From Fluviicola taffensis DSM 16823 (GTDB taxonomy: Bacteria; Bacteroidota; Bacteroidia; Flavobacteriales_D; Crocinitomicaceae): DNA of 64,000 nt. Under the pieces are notes generated by a model. That model was not told the origin of the DNA. It did no database searches and worked only from the letters and a program-made list of their open reading frames with translations. Of this stretch, positions 9,045-16,410 are shown one piece after another. Every line of letters starts with the position of its first letter. The stretch's first letter is position 1. Both the position numbers and the translations under genes were made by a program. The stretch is taken from assembly GCF_000194605.1 (NCBI RefSeq), contig NC_015321.1, forward strand, positions 3,286,001-3,350,000, given 5' to 3'.

Positions 9045-9136
9045 AGAGCAGTTCGTTATATTATGTTCTTGCTAAGACGACTAAAACACAAAAAAGTTTA
9101 AACCTGTGTTTGAATTCTTTTCTTTATAGAGTCGAT

Positions 9137-10276
9137 TTATGCTAATACCTTGTCATATATTGCTTCCAATTGTTCGATAGCAAAATCTATTTCTTCTTTG
9201 GTTGTGTATCTTGAAAATGAGAATCGGGCATTTGGGCGTGAATTATCCGCCTGAATTCCTTCCAATACATGTGAACCTTTTGTAGCTCCAGAAGAACATG
9301 CAGATCCCCCAGAACAAGCAACACCTTTTAAATCCAATGTAAATAAAAGCATTCCCGATTTTTCAGTTGCAGGCAAACACACGTTTAAAACGGTGTACAA
9401 ACTTTTCGCAGGATCTGTTTCCCCGTGGAAAGTAACATCTGAAAGCGTTTCTTTTAATCGTTCAATCATGTAGGTTTTCAATCCTTGAACATGCGCTTGG
9501 TGTTCTTCTAAATGAGAGTATGCCAATTCGATTGCTTTTGCCAATCCAACAATTCCGTATACATTTTCTGTTCCTCCACGCAATCCTCTTTCTTGTGCTC
9601 CTCCGTGAATTAAAATATCTGTTTTGATGCGTTTATTGGCGTACAAAAATCCAATTCCTTTTGGACCGTGAAATTTATGTGCTGCACATGTCACAAAATC
9701 GATTCCTAATTTGTCCAAATCAAATGCGTAATGCCCCATTGTTTGAACGGTATCTGTGTGAAAATAAGCGTTGTATTTTTTGCAAATTTCACTTACTTTT
9801 TCAATTGGAGTTAATGTTCCAATTTCGTTGTTTGCGTGCATCAAAGAAACCAGCGTTGGTTTTTCGTCTTTCAAATAAGTTTCTAGCTCATTTAGATTGA
9901 TATTTCCTTTGGAATCTACTGATAACCAAACAGCTTCAATGCCTTCTCTTTCGGCTAAATGTTCAATAGTATGACAAACAGCATGATGCTCAATAGTTGT
10001 TGAAATAATGCGTTTTACTCCTAATTGGAAAACACCTGTATTCAAAGCAATGTTATCTGCTTCTGTTCCGCCTGAAGTGAAAATAAGCTCACCCGGTGAA
10101 CAGTTTAACTGTTTCGCAATTGATCTACGAGAAGTTTCAATTAACGCCTTTGTTTGTCGGCCATAGAAATGCGTTGAAGAAGGGTTTCCAAATTCATTTT
10201 GTAAAACTGGAATCATGGCTTCTGCAACTTCTTTTGCAAGTGGGGTTGTTGCAGCATTGTCTAAATATACACGCAT
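9137..10276 (-). CDS. Cysteine desulfurase (NifS/IscS-type)
   Basis: A cytoplasmic PLP enzyme of 379 residues that moves sulfur from cysteine to its own catalytic cysteine as a persulfide, for Fe-S clusters or thio-modification. The PLP lysine is K201 in AAHKFHGPKG. The catalytic cysteine is C327 in GSACSSG, in the long-loop IscS/NifS arrangement (group I). Also seen are the N-terminal YLDNAATTP start, FTSGGTEADN (67-76), THFYGR, and HTDTVQTMG around the PLP ring. No IscU or SUF genes are adjacent, so the acceptor is not indicated. A second cysteine (C321) precedes the active one. It stands close to, but not inside, the rhodanese/persulfide cluster that begins at 12.2 kb. Confidence 0.93.
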   Translation of the reverse strand: MRVYLDNAATTPLAKEVAEAMIPVLQNEFGNPSSTHFYGRQTKALIETSRRSIAKQLNCSPGELIFTSGGTEADNIALNTGVFQLGVKRIISTTIEHHAVCHTIEHLAEREGIEAVWLSVDSKGNINLNELETYLKDEKPTLVSLMHANNEIGTLTPIEKVSEICKKYNAYFHTDTVQTMGHYAFDLDKLGIDFVTCAAHKFHGPKGIGFLYANKRIKTDILIHGGAQERGLRGGTENVYGIVGLAKAIELAYSHLEEHQAHVQGLKTYMIERLKETLSDVTFHGETDPAKSLYTVLNVCLPATEKSGMLLFTLDLKGVACSGGSACSSGATKGSHVLEGIQADNSRPNARFSFSRYTTKEEIDFAIEQLEAIYDKVLA

Positions 10277-10325
10277 CGAATTATTCTTTTTTACAAATTT
10301 AATCGTTTCGAAGGAAATGAATGAA

Positions 10326-10835
10326 TTAATCCTTGCCCAGAAGAAACCGAAATGTTTCTTTTCCTTGGGGAGCTAAAAGTAGATTTGATAGTAATAAATG
10401 GGTTCGCTCCAACCTTTTTTCTGTTGATTTAGCAGTGGATACATGATTTAAAATGTATCGTTTCATTCCAGGAGTAAGGGCATCAAAACGATCTTTTGAT
10501 TCTGGAACCTGAATCCAGTATTCGTTGATTTCATCTGCAACGGGAACTCCAAATTCAGAATCGTCTTTTTCCAATTGTACGATTACCGAATCTCCTAAAG
10601 TTTTTCCGAGCTTTTTTAGTCGGTCTTTTTGAACAGTGATCATTCCACTTCCTTCACCAAGAGCGAGAATTCCAGCTTGCCATTGAATTTGGTAATCTAA
10701 GGTGATGAGTAATCGCTGATTGAAATCTCCTTTTTCGGCTCTGCCAGGCAATTGAGCGAGTATATCAGGAGTAATTTCCACAAACCAGTAGTTGAGATAA
10801 TCAAGTGCTCGTACGTCTGTTTCAAATTCGATCAT
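10326..10835 (-). CDS. DUF1905 plus YdeI/OmpD-associated domain protein
   Basis: A protein of 169 residues. The N-terminal ~95 residues match the DUF1905 pattern (VEITPDILAQLP, LLITLDYQIQWQAGILALGEGSGMITVQKDRLKKLGKTLGDSVIVQL). The C-terminal part has the YdeI-like F..LTPGMKRYILNHVSTAKSTEKRLERT helix-turn signature. Proteins of this two-domain type are widespread, cytoplasmic and of unknown biochemical function; links to bacteriocin protection come from distant relatives only. It is separated by 49 bp from the cysteine desulfurase on the same strand, so co-transcription is possible. No signal peptide or metal site was seen. Confidence 0.75.
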   Translation of the reverse strand: MIEFETDVRALDYLNYWFVEITPDILAQLPGRAEKGDFNQRLLITLDYQIQWQAGILALGEGSGMITVQKDRLKKLGKTLGDSVIVQLEKDDSEFGVPVADEINEYWIQVPESKDRFDALTPGMKRYILNHVSTAKSTEKRLERTHLLLSNLLLAPQGKETFRFLLGKD

Positions 10836-10953
10836 GAGGTATTCTTGGAATGATAAAGATAGGAAAGGTAGATTGTTAATAACAGTTTGGTGAGTGTAAT
10901 TTTAATTACCATGGTAAGTGGTGGATAATCTTGCACTTATCCCTGATTTGATG

Positions 10954-10986
10954 AAAAATCCCCGATTAGACTTAGTTAATCGGGGA
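10954..10986 (-). terminator. Rho-independent terminator of the VWA protein gene
   Basis: A perfect 10-bp stem, TCCCCGATTA (10959-10968) with TAATCGGGGA (10977-10986), around an 8-nt loop. It is followed on the minus strand by five T (complement of 10954-10958), 11 bp after the stop codon of the VWA gene. Confidence 0.92.
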
Positions 10987-10997
10987 CTTATGGTTCA

Positions 10998-12125
10998 TTA
11001 TTCAACCGTGAATCCTATTTTCTGTGCGGTAGCAACTAAGGATTCAATGATTGCTGATCCAAGGTCTTTTTTTGCATCTGATTCATTGATTTTTTTCTTT
11101 TCTTCTGCAATATATTCTTCTCTTTTTTTCGAAAGTTCTCCAATTTTAGCTTGGTATTTAATGCGATCTGCTTTTTTAGACTCGATATATTTCGTTTGTT
11201 CTTCTTTCGTTTTTCCTTTCAGTTCTTTAGGAAGATCTTCCGGTCGAATACTATCTAATTTCACATTTCCTTCTTCCAATCCGTCTACTAAGTCCCAAGT
11301 TGCATTTTTGTAATTTGATTTTGATTTTGCTTCAGCTCGATCGCTCATGACAGCAATACCTTTAGATCCAGCGTTTTCATCTTCTCTTGCTTGTTTACTT
11401 GCTCGGTAATAACCGTCTCTTCCATATCCTACATACGTTTTGTTTAAAGAATCATTCGCCGTGATAATCTCTTTGTCGTATGGAGTATCAATGTGTTTGA
11501 TTGCATCATTCGATTCAATGTTGAAATAAGAACCTTGCGTTTGAAGAGCTCCATCGTACCAAAATTCGCGCACTCCTTGATCGTATGCACCACAATAAAT
11601 GGTGTTCACAATGATGTCTCGGTCTGCAGCTATTTTTAAAATTTTCTTGTAGTCAATCGGACCTTGATTGAAGGGCTCGTTTCCAGCGATGTAGACTAAA
11701 CGCAAATCATTTGGGTTGTTAGACCATTTTAAATCGTTGATGGAAGATTCGATAACTGCGGCACAATATTCCGTTCCACCATTGGTTTTTAGTGAAAAAA
11801 GTTGACCTGAAATGGAGTCCAAATCGGCGATGAGGTCTGTTCGTTTGCGAATCCAATTAGGAGTTTTTATTTCATCGTTTCCATAATCGTACAGGGCAAT
11901 TTCCAGCTGAGGGGCTTTGCCTTTATCAGACATTTTAGAAGCGATATTGACAATTTTCCAGATAGTTGATTTTGCTTGTTCGATTAGGCCGTCCATACTT
12001 CCGGAAGTATCGAATAGAATCGCAATTTGGATTTTACGCAATTCATCTGTTGGATGAACGGGTTGAGCTTGTGAGAAATGAATTCCCGCGATTAAGCTAA
12101 CAATTGTAATAAGGATCGATTTCAT
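10998..12125 (-). CDS. Secreted von Willebrand factor A domain protein
   Basis: A protein of 375 residues starting at MKSILITIVSLIAGIHFSQAQ, a signal peptide; an upstream ATG at 12161 would bury it behind 12 extra residues. A VWA domain follows directly (about 30-210) with an intact MIDAS motif, DTSGSMDG (D39, S41, S43), and a conserved later segment RLVYIAGNEPFNQGP. The C-terminal ~120 residues are Lys/Glu-rich and predicted helical or coiled coil (KELKGKTKEEQTKYIESKKA). MIDAS domains bind Mg2+ and a protein ligand. No partner is encoded nearby, and no T9SS sorting domain is present, so it is probably periplasmic. The function is unknown. It has its own terminator at 10954-10986. Confidence 0.85.
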   Translation of the reverse strand: MKSILITIVSLIAGIHFSQAQPVHPTDELRKIQIAILFDTSGSMDGLIEQAKSTIWKIVNIASKMSDKGKAPQLEIALYDYGNDEIKTPNWIRKRTDLIADLDSISGQLFSLKTNGGTEYCAAVIESSINDLKWSNNPNDLRLVYIAGNEPFNQGPIDYKKILKIAADRDIIVNTIYCGAYDQGVREFWYDGALQTQGSYFNIESNDAIKHIDTPYDKEIITANDSLNKTYVGYGRDGYYRASKQAREDENAGSKGIAVMSDRAEAKSKSNYKNATWDLVDGLEEGNVKLDSIRPEDLPKELKGKTKEEQTKYIESKKADRIKYQAKIGELSKKREEYIAEEKKKINESDAKKDLGSAIIESLVATAQKIGFTVE

Positions 12126-12228
12126 AACGTTGGCGTTTTGAAGGGATACAGCCAAGTTCAAAAAACGTTCAGATAAGCTTTTTTTGATGAATCTAATTGC
12201 TATTTAGAGGTGATTTTTTCAGCCAATC

Positions 12229-12924
12229 TTATAATTGCTTTAACACTTCAGACTTTTCAATGAAGCCGGTGTTCGTCCAGATAAGCTTTTTCTTTTTGTA
12301 AATCTGTAATACCGGAATGGCACTAATTTGTAATTCTTTACAAAGTTCTTGGTTTTCATCTGCATTGATTCTGATAACAGTAACCGTATTTTTCAAATCA
12401 TTCGCAATTTCATTCAAATAAGGTTCCATTTTTTTACAAGGGACGCACCAATCTGCATAAAAATCAATGAGGACTAATTTGTCCGAGTTTATAAGCACTT
12501 CGAAATCTTGTTTACTCATTCCTTTTGATACGACTTCATTCCTTGTCGTTTCGGGAAGATTTTGGCTTCGCCATTGCATCAGACCTCCTTCCATTTCATA
12601 AACTTCTTTGAAACCTTCTGCTCTCATCTTGCTAGCTGCTTCGGAACTTCGTCCACCACTTAAACAATAAACAAATACGGGTTTTGACTTGTCCAGAAAT
12701 CCGATTTGATTCTCAAACTCAGTTCCGTTCCAATCGTAATTCAGGGCATTTTCAAGATGACCATTTGAAAATTCTGCTGGTGTTCTTACATCAATAATTG
12801 GAGCATTAGGAAGTCCTTTCAGTTTTGCTGAAAATTTGGTAGCAGGAAGTGAATTTGCTATTTGTCCATTAGAACAACTGACCAGGATAAGTGTTAGGAA
12901 GGTAATCGACAGGAATTTTTTCAT
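12229..12924 (-). CDS. Rhodanese-thioredoxin fusion lipoprotein
   Basis: A protein of 231 residues. The lipobox LVSC places the lipidated cysteine at residue 17, so it is anchored to a membrane on the periplasmic side. A rhodanese domain (about 25-125) has the loop CLSGGRS with active C87. A thioredoxin domain (about 135-231) has WCVPC with C160 and C163 and the cis-Pro segment SAIPVLQIY. The combination suggests capture of sulfane sulfur on the rhodanese cysteine and reductive release by the thioredoxin dithiol (inference). It is the last gene of the run that begins at the CstB-like enzyme. A paralogue with the same two domains but a different export signal lies at 47255-47941. Confidence 0.9.
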   Translation of the reverse strand: MKKFLSITFLTLILVSCSNGQIANSLPATKFSAKLKGLPNAPIIDVRTPAEFSNGHLENALNYDWNGTEFENQIGFLDKSKPVFVYCLSGGRSSEAASKMRAEGFKEVYEMEGGLMQWRSQNLPETTRNEVVSKGMSKQDFEVLINSDKLVLIDFYADWCVPCKKMEPYLNEIANDLKNTVTVIRINADENQELCKELQISAIPVLQIYKKKKLIWTNTGFIEKSEVLKQL

Positions 12925-12948
12925 GATGTTTAAATTAGTTTTTGAAGT

Positions 12949-13173
12949 TTACTTTTGGGTTTCTGATGACTTTTTGGTTTCTACCGCACAACTCCCACCA
13001 TAGCAATTTCCAGCAGCACAGCCAAATGAAAACAATCCCATGGAGGCAAAGTAACTGCCAAACAAAATCCCGAACCATTGTTGGCTAAGGATTGATTGGA
13101 TAATAATGATAGTTCCCAAAACAAGAAATAAGGCTCTTGTAAGTGTCCAATTTTTTAAGATTCGTTCTTTCAT
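12949..13173 (-). CDS. DUF2892 (YgaP-like) small membrane protein
   Basis: A protein of 74 residues starting MKERILKNW. An in-frame ATG at 13242 would add 23 residues of unlikely N-terminus, so the shorter start is preferred. Two hydrophobic segments (TRALFLVLGTIIIIQSIL and WFGILFGSYFASMGLFSFGC) are followed by a Cys/Gly-rich tail, CAAGNCYGGSC. This is the DUF2892 membrane hairpin found fused to or beside rhodaneses, as in E. coli YgaP. It sits between rhodanese genes, which supports a role in membrane handling of sulfane sulfur. The cysteine tail could carry persulfide or bind metal; neither is shown. Confidence 0.85.
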   Translation of the reverse strand: MKERILKNWTLTRALFLVLGTIIIIQSILSQQWFGILFGSYFASMGLFSFGCAAGNCYGGSCAVETKKSSETQK

Positions 13174-13253
13174 CTGTTTGAAATGCAAGTGAATCAAACC
13201 AAACTCAATTCTGTCAGATAAATCGAGCTTGGTAAAATTCACTTTATATTAAG

Positions 13254-13574
13254 TTATTGTCGAATTTTAGTTTGTAAACTGTACCAACCACCGCCATTGT
13301 GAACTTGCGTGTACCCATTTGATTTTAGAATGTTTTTTGCAGAAGCACTTCGCATTCCACTGGCACAACAAGTGATAATGGGTTTATCTTTGTCTTTAAG
13401 CCGGTTCAAATTACTTCCCAGAGAATCCAAACTGATGTTCAGAGAGCCATTGATGTGCCCGGCAGCATATTCTCCTTTAGTACGAACGTCCAGAATAATA
13501 GCTCCATTTTTCACTAACTCCGCATAATTTACTTTTGGGCCAAAGCCCAATAATTGTTTGATTGAGTTCATCAT
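13254..13574 (-). CDS. Single-domain rhodanese
   Basis: A protein of 106 residues starting at MMNSIKQLLGFGP. The start at 13574 leaves 4 bp after the upstream rhodanese stop; a longer in-frame start at 13604 would overlap that gene. Rhodanese features are ILDVRTKGEYAAGHINGSLNI and the active loop CASGMRSAS with a preceding second cysteine (TCCASG). It probably transfers sulfane sulfur in the cytoplasm. It lies between another rhodanese gene and the DUF2892 gene, all on one strand with short gaps, so it is almost certainly in the same operon. Confidence 0.88.
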   Translation of the reverse strand: MMNSIKQLLGFGPKVNYAELVKNGAIILDVRTKGEYAAGHINGSLNISLDSLGSNLNRLKDKDKPIITCCASGMRSASAKNILKSNGYTQVHNGGGWYSLQTKIRQ

Positions 13575-13578
13575 CTTT

Positions 13579-13857
13579 TTAACGTGTTTGAAAATAATTG
13601 ACATCTAACCAAGAACCACCATTGTAACATTCGATTCCCTGATGGGATAAAAATTGTGTTGCCTGACCGCTTCTTCCTCCGGAAGCACAACAGAGAATTA
13701 AGGGTTGTTTTAAATTCTTTACTTCATCCAATCTTCGCTCTATTTCTTGCAAAGGAATGTTAATCGAGTTGGCTGCATTTCCACCTCTGAATTCTGCCAC
13801 TGTTCTCACATCTACGATTGTACCTTGTCCTTCTTTGATCATTTGTTCTATGTTCAT
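13579..13857 (-). CDS. Single-domain rhodanese
   Basis: A compact rhodanese of 92 residues: TIVDVRTVAEFRGGNAANSIN near the N-terminus and active loop CASGGRSGQ with C57, preceded by C56. No export signal. It begins 11 bp after the stop of the CstB-like gene and ends 4 bp before the next rhodanese start, so it is translated from the same message. The two rhodaneses are clearly diverged, so this is not a recent duplication. Which persulfide acceptor each uses cannot be read from sequence. Confidence 0.9.
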   Translation of the reverse strand: MNIEQMIKEGQGTIVDVRTVAEFRGGNAANSINIPLQEIERRLDEVKNLKQPLILCCASGGRSGQATQFLSHQGIECYNGGSWLDVNYFQTR

Positions 13858-13868
13858 TTGAGTTTGGT

Positions 13869-15218
13869 TTAAAAAGTTTTTACTGCTTCACTTAAATCAA
13901 TTACTTGTGAAGCTCCATGGATTTTTGATTTGATAATACTGCTTCCTGCCGCACTGCGGTATCCTCCTGCACAATGAACAACAATGGGCTTGTTCGTCGG
14001 AATTTCTTGACTTCGTTCTCTTAGTTCGTATAATGGAATGTGAATCGACTGTTCGAAAATTTTAGCTGCTTTCACTTCGGAAGGATTTCTGATATCAATG
14101 ATTGTATACTTATTTAGGTTGTTTTTGAAATCTTCCAAATCGAATTCATCAGAAGATTCATTTCCGTAATCCAATACAAAAGCAAGCGCAATTTGGTTTT
14201 CATAACCGATTTTAGAGGTGCGTTCAATCAACTGATTCAAAACTTCTTCGTTTTCAGCTATCAAATAGAAGGATTCATTAGGATTTACAATACTTCCCAA
14301 CCAGGTTTCAAATTTGACATCATCCATTAGATTAATGGCATTTTTTAAATGAGCTTTTTTGAACTGATCTTGCGGTCTGGTATCAATGATTAAAATTTCA
14401 GGATTAAGTGTATTTGCACAATCGGTGCAAGTAATAGCTTCTCTTTTCAGCACTTTTGAAATACTGGTTTGATACCCGCCAGCTCCTTTTTTATTGATCC
14501 CCACTTCAAAAGGGAAGTATTTAGGGATGAATGGCTGGTCAACCAATAGCTCTTGAATAAAGGCTTCTTCACTCATTGATTGCAAACTCCAGTTGCTCAT
14601 TTTTTCAGCACCAATTGTACTGCTGTTTTGCTCACTCAACCCTTTTCCACATAAACTACCTGCTCCATGTGCTGGATAAACAATTACTGAATCTGGTAGT
14701 GTGATAAGTTTGTTTCTGAGTGAATGATACATCTGTTTTGCTAATTCTTTTCGTGGAGAAGTTATAGCACCTGCTTTTTCTCTTAAATCAGGTCTTCCAC
14801 AGTCACCGATGAACAAGGTGTCTCCTGTAAAAACAGCGTGTTCTTTCCCGTTTTCGTCTATTGCCACTATACTAATACTATCTGGCGAATGACCAGGTGT
14901 GTTTAATGCTTTTAAGAAACTGTTTCCGAGTTTTATGGTGTCTCCGTCATCGAAAGATTGATGTGCATATTCGGCGCCAAGTAGTTTGCTTACATAAATT
15001 TTCGCATGAGTTGTTTCCTGAATTTCTAAGTGACTACTTACGAAATCAGCGTGAGGATGTGTTTCAATCACGGTCGTAATTTTTACATCGTGCTGTTTTG
15101 CAAAATCATAATAGGGTTGTGGATTTCTCGCCGGGTCAATCAGAGCGATTTCTCCATTACTGTGAATTGCATAAGAATAATGTGCTAAGTTTTTGTCTTC
15201 GAATTGTTTGATTTCCAT
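13869..15218 (-). CDS. CstB-like persulfide dioxygenase: metallo-beta-lactamase fold fused to two rhodanese domains
   Basis: A protein of 449 residues. The N-terminal metallo-beta-lactamase domain (about 1-240) has THPHADFVSSH (H54, H56, D58), NTPGHSPDSIS, TGDTLFIGDCGRPDLR and YPAHGAGSLCG; these match the ETHE1/persulfide-dioxygenase branch, which uses mononuclear iron. A first rhodanese-like domain (about 265-350) has IIDTRPQDQFKKAHLKNAINL but no cysteine in the active loop. The second (about 360-449) has DIRNPSEVKAAKI and VHCAGGYRSA with C416. This MBL-pseudorhodanese-rhodanese layout and length match Staphylococcus CstB, which oxidises persulfides to thiosulfate; by homology I infer the same chemistry. 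It is cytoplasmic, heads the rhodanese run, and has its own -7 element at 15240-15247. Confidence 0.9.
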   Translation of the reverse strand: MEIKQFEDKNLAHYSYAIHSNGEIALIDPARNPQPYYDFAKQHDVKITTVIETHPHADFVSSHLEIQETTHAKIYVSKLLGAEYAHQSFDDGDTIKLGNSFLKALNTPGHSPDSISIVAIDENGKEHAVFTGDTLFIGDCGRPDLREKAGAITSPRKELAKQMYHSLRNKLITLPDSVIVYPAHGAGSLCGKGLSEQNSSTIGAEKMSNWSLQSMSEEAFIQELLVDQPFIPKYFPFEVGINKKGAGGYQTSISKVLKREAITCTDCANTLNPEILIIDTRPQDQFKKAHLKNAINLMDDVKFETWLGSIVNPNESFYLIAENEEVLNQLIERTSKIGYENQIALAFVLDYGNESSDEFDLEDFKNNLNKYTIIDIRNPSEVKAAKIFEQSIHIPLYELRERSQEIPTNKPIVVHCAGGYRSAAGSSIIKSKIHGASQVIDLSEAVKTF

Positions 15219-15239
15219 GTCTCTTGGTGTTTGATGTTA

Positions 15240-15247
15240 CAAAGTTA
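15240..15247 (-). promoter_or_regulatory. -7 promoter element of the CstB-like gene
   Basis: The minus strand reads TAACTTTG (exact TAnnTTTG) followed by TAAC, 21 nt before the ATG at 15218. This suggests the CstB-rhodanese genes can be transcribed separately from the TSUP gene. No good -33 TTG was seen at the usual distance, which would fit an activator-dependent promoter. Confidence 0.6.
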
Positions 15248-15291
15248 CCCCCTTCTTTTTGGAGATACAGTGACTTTTGTTACATACTGAA

Positions 15292-15660
15292 TTATTTTTG
15301 AAACCACATTTTAAGGGCAATTCCTACGAGCATTACTGCAAAAACTTTTTTCAATATTTCTTGAGGAATTTGTGTGGCAAATTTGGCACCGAAGAAGCCG
15401 CCCACAAAGAAAAATCCTGCTAGTATTAAAGCAGCTTTTACATCAACAAATCCTTTTTGATAATATTGAAATGCGGCTAAAGCCCCAACTGGAAGAACCA
15501 TCATGATTAATGCAGTTCCTTGGGCTAATTGCTGAGAATAACCGAGAAAAATCATTAATGCAGGAATAATAATGATTGCTCCACCAAGGCCAAGCATGCC
15601 TCCGAGTAATCCAGCTGCTAGACCAATGATTCCTAAAATAAGTGCGTTTTGTAGTTCCAT
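15292..15660 (-). CDS. Half-length TSUP (TauE/SafE) membrane transporter
   Basis: A protein of 122 residues with about four membrane segments and the TSUP start GLAAGLLGGMLGLGGAIIIIP. Typical TSUP proteins are about 250 residues made of two homologous halves; this one is a single half that ends cleanly with its own stop (ALKMWFQK), and no second half follows. It would have to dimerise. TSUP proteins export sulfite, sulfoacetate or thiosulfate, and a TauE gene also accompanies CstB in Staphylococcus, so export of an oxidised sulfur product is the likely role. It lies between the Crp/Fnr regulator and the CstB-like gene, with a candidate operator directly upstream. Confidence 0.87.
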   Translation of the reverse strand: MELQNALILGIIGLAAGLLGGMLGLGGAIIIIPALMIFLGYSQQLAQGTALIMMVLPVGALAAFQYYQKGFVDVKAALILAGFFFVGGFFGAKFATQIPQEILKKVFAVMLVGIALKMWFQK

Positions 15661-15687
15661 GTTCCATTTTCATTAATCTATTCCATT

Positions 15688-15707
15688 AGTGAATAAATTC
15701 GTTCACT
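15688..15707. promoter_or_regulatory. Candidate Crp/Fnr-family operator (palindrome AGTGAA-N8-TTCACT)
   Basis: A perfect 6+6 inverted repeat, AGTGAA (15688-15693) and TTCACT (15702-15707), separated by 8 bp. It is about 27 bp before the TSUP start and between it and the Crp/Fnr gene. The GTGA/TCAC half-sites resemble Crp-family sites, but with a longer central spacer (N10 between GTGA and TCAC) than E. coli CRP. The assignment to the adjacent regulator is inferred. Confidence 0.5.
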
Positions 15708-15748
15708 GCAAAAGTCAGACAATGAAAATTGCTACACAGCAACCTTTG

Positions 15749-16369
15749 TTACAGAAGCGAAACTTTATTTCGACCTAATTTTACTAGGCCTTGATCTTCC
15801 ATGTGTTTGAGGAGTCTTGAAACTACTACACGAGCAGTGCCTAACTCGTTGGCTAATTGTTCGTGAGTTACGGAGAGTGTCTTATTGCTAATGAGTTCAC
15901 ATTTTTTTTGAAGTAGATTTAAAAGTCGTTCATCCATTTTTTTAAAAGCCACGGCATTTACTACTTCCAATAGTTCTTCAAAGCGTTTGTGATAGAGGCG
16001 GAATATAAAGTCAAGCCACTCCGGATAGTCTTTAATAAGTAAACCGACCTTGTCAATTGGGATAAAGAGAATTTCTGTATCTTCTTCTGCAATTGCTTTT
16101 ACTTTACTAGTATCTTGATGAATTCCACCTAAAAAAGACATGATGCAACTTTCACCAGGTTTGATGTAATAGAGCAAAATTTCCCTTCCGTCTTCATCTG
16201 TTCGCATCACTTTAATACTTCCCTTGGTGACAATTGGAATTGCTTTGATATAGGCATTCTCATTGAGGATGATTTCACCCTCGTCAAATGTTTTAGCAAA
16301 ACCAAGGTCTGCAAGCTTTTCTCTGAGTTCTTTAGAAGATTTGAATTCGGATAGATTACTTAATTCCAT
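15749..16369 (-). CDS. Crp/Fnr-family transcriptional regulator
   Basis: A protein of 206 residues. A cyclic-nucleotide-binding-like domain (about 20-130; GEIILNENAYIKAIPIVTKGSIKV, EILLYYIKPGESCIMSFLGGI) is followed by a winged helix (about 150-206; LSVTHEQLANELGTARVVVSRLLKHMEDQGLVKL). The R/E pair of cAMP-binding Crp is not evident, and there is no N-terminal Fnr-type cysteine cluster; a conserved-looking Cys lies in GESCIMSF. It stands directly upstream of the TSUP/CstB-like/rhodanese genes on the same strand, so it probably controls them in response to a sulfur or redox signal. That would make it a functional stand-in for CstR or BigR. The 20-bp palindrome at 15688-15707 is the likely site. 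Confidence 0.88.
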   Translation of the reverse strand: MELSNLSEFKSSKELREKLADLGFAKTFDEGEIILNENAYIKAIPIVTKGSIKVMRTDEDGREILLYYIKPGESCIMSFLGGIHQDTSKVKAIAEEDTEILFIPIDKVGLLIKDYPEWLDFIFRLYHKRFEELLEVVNAVAFKKMDERLLNLLQKKCELISNKTLSVTHEQLANELGTARVVVSRLLKHMEDQGLVKLGRNKVSLL

Positions 16370-16410
16370 AAAGTAAAGTTAATGTTTATCAAAGAGATAA
16401 AATACTTCTT

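Noticed and set aside
15292-15660. Truncated TSUP gene broken by a frameshift
   Set aside because: No sequence resembling a second half was found in any frame after the stop; the gap before the next gene is only 73 bp and holds a promoter element.
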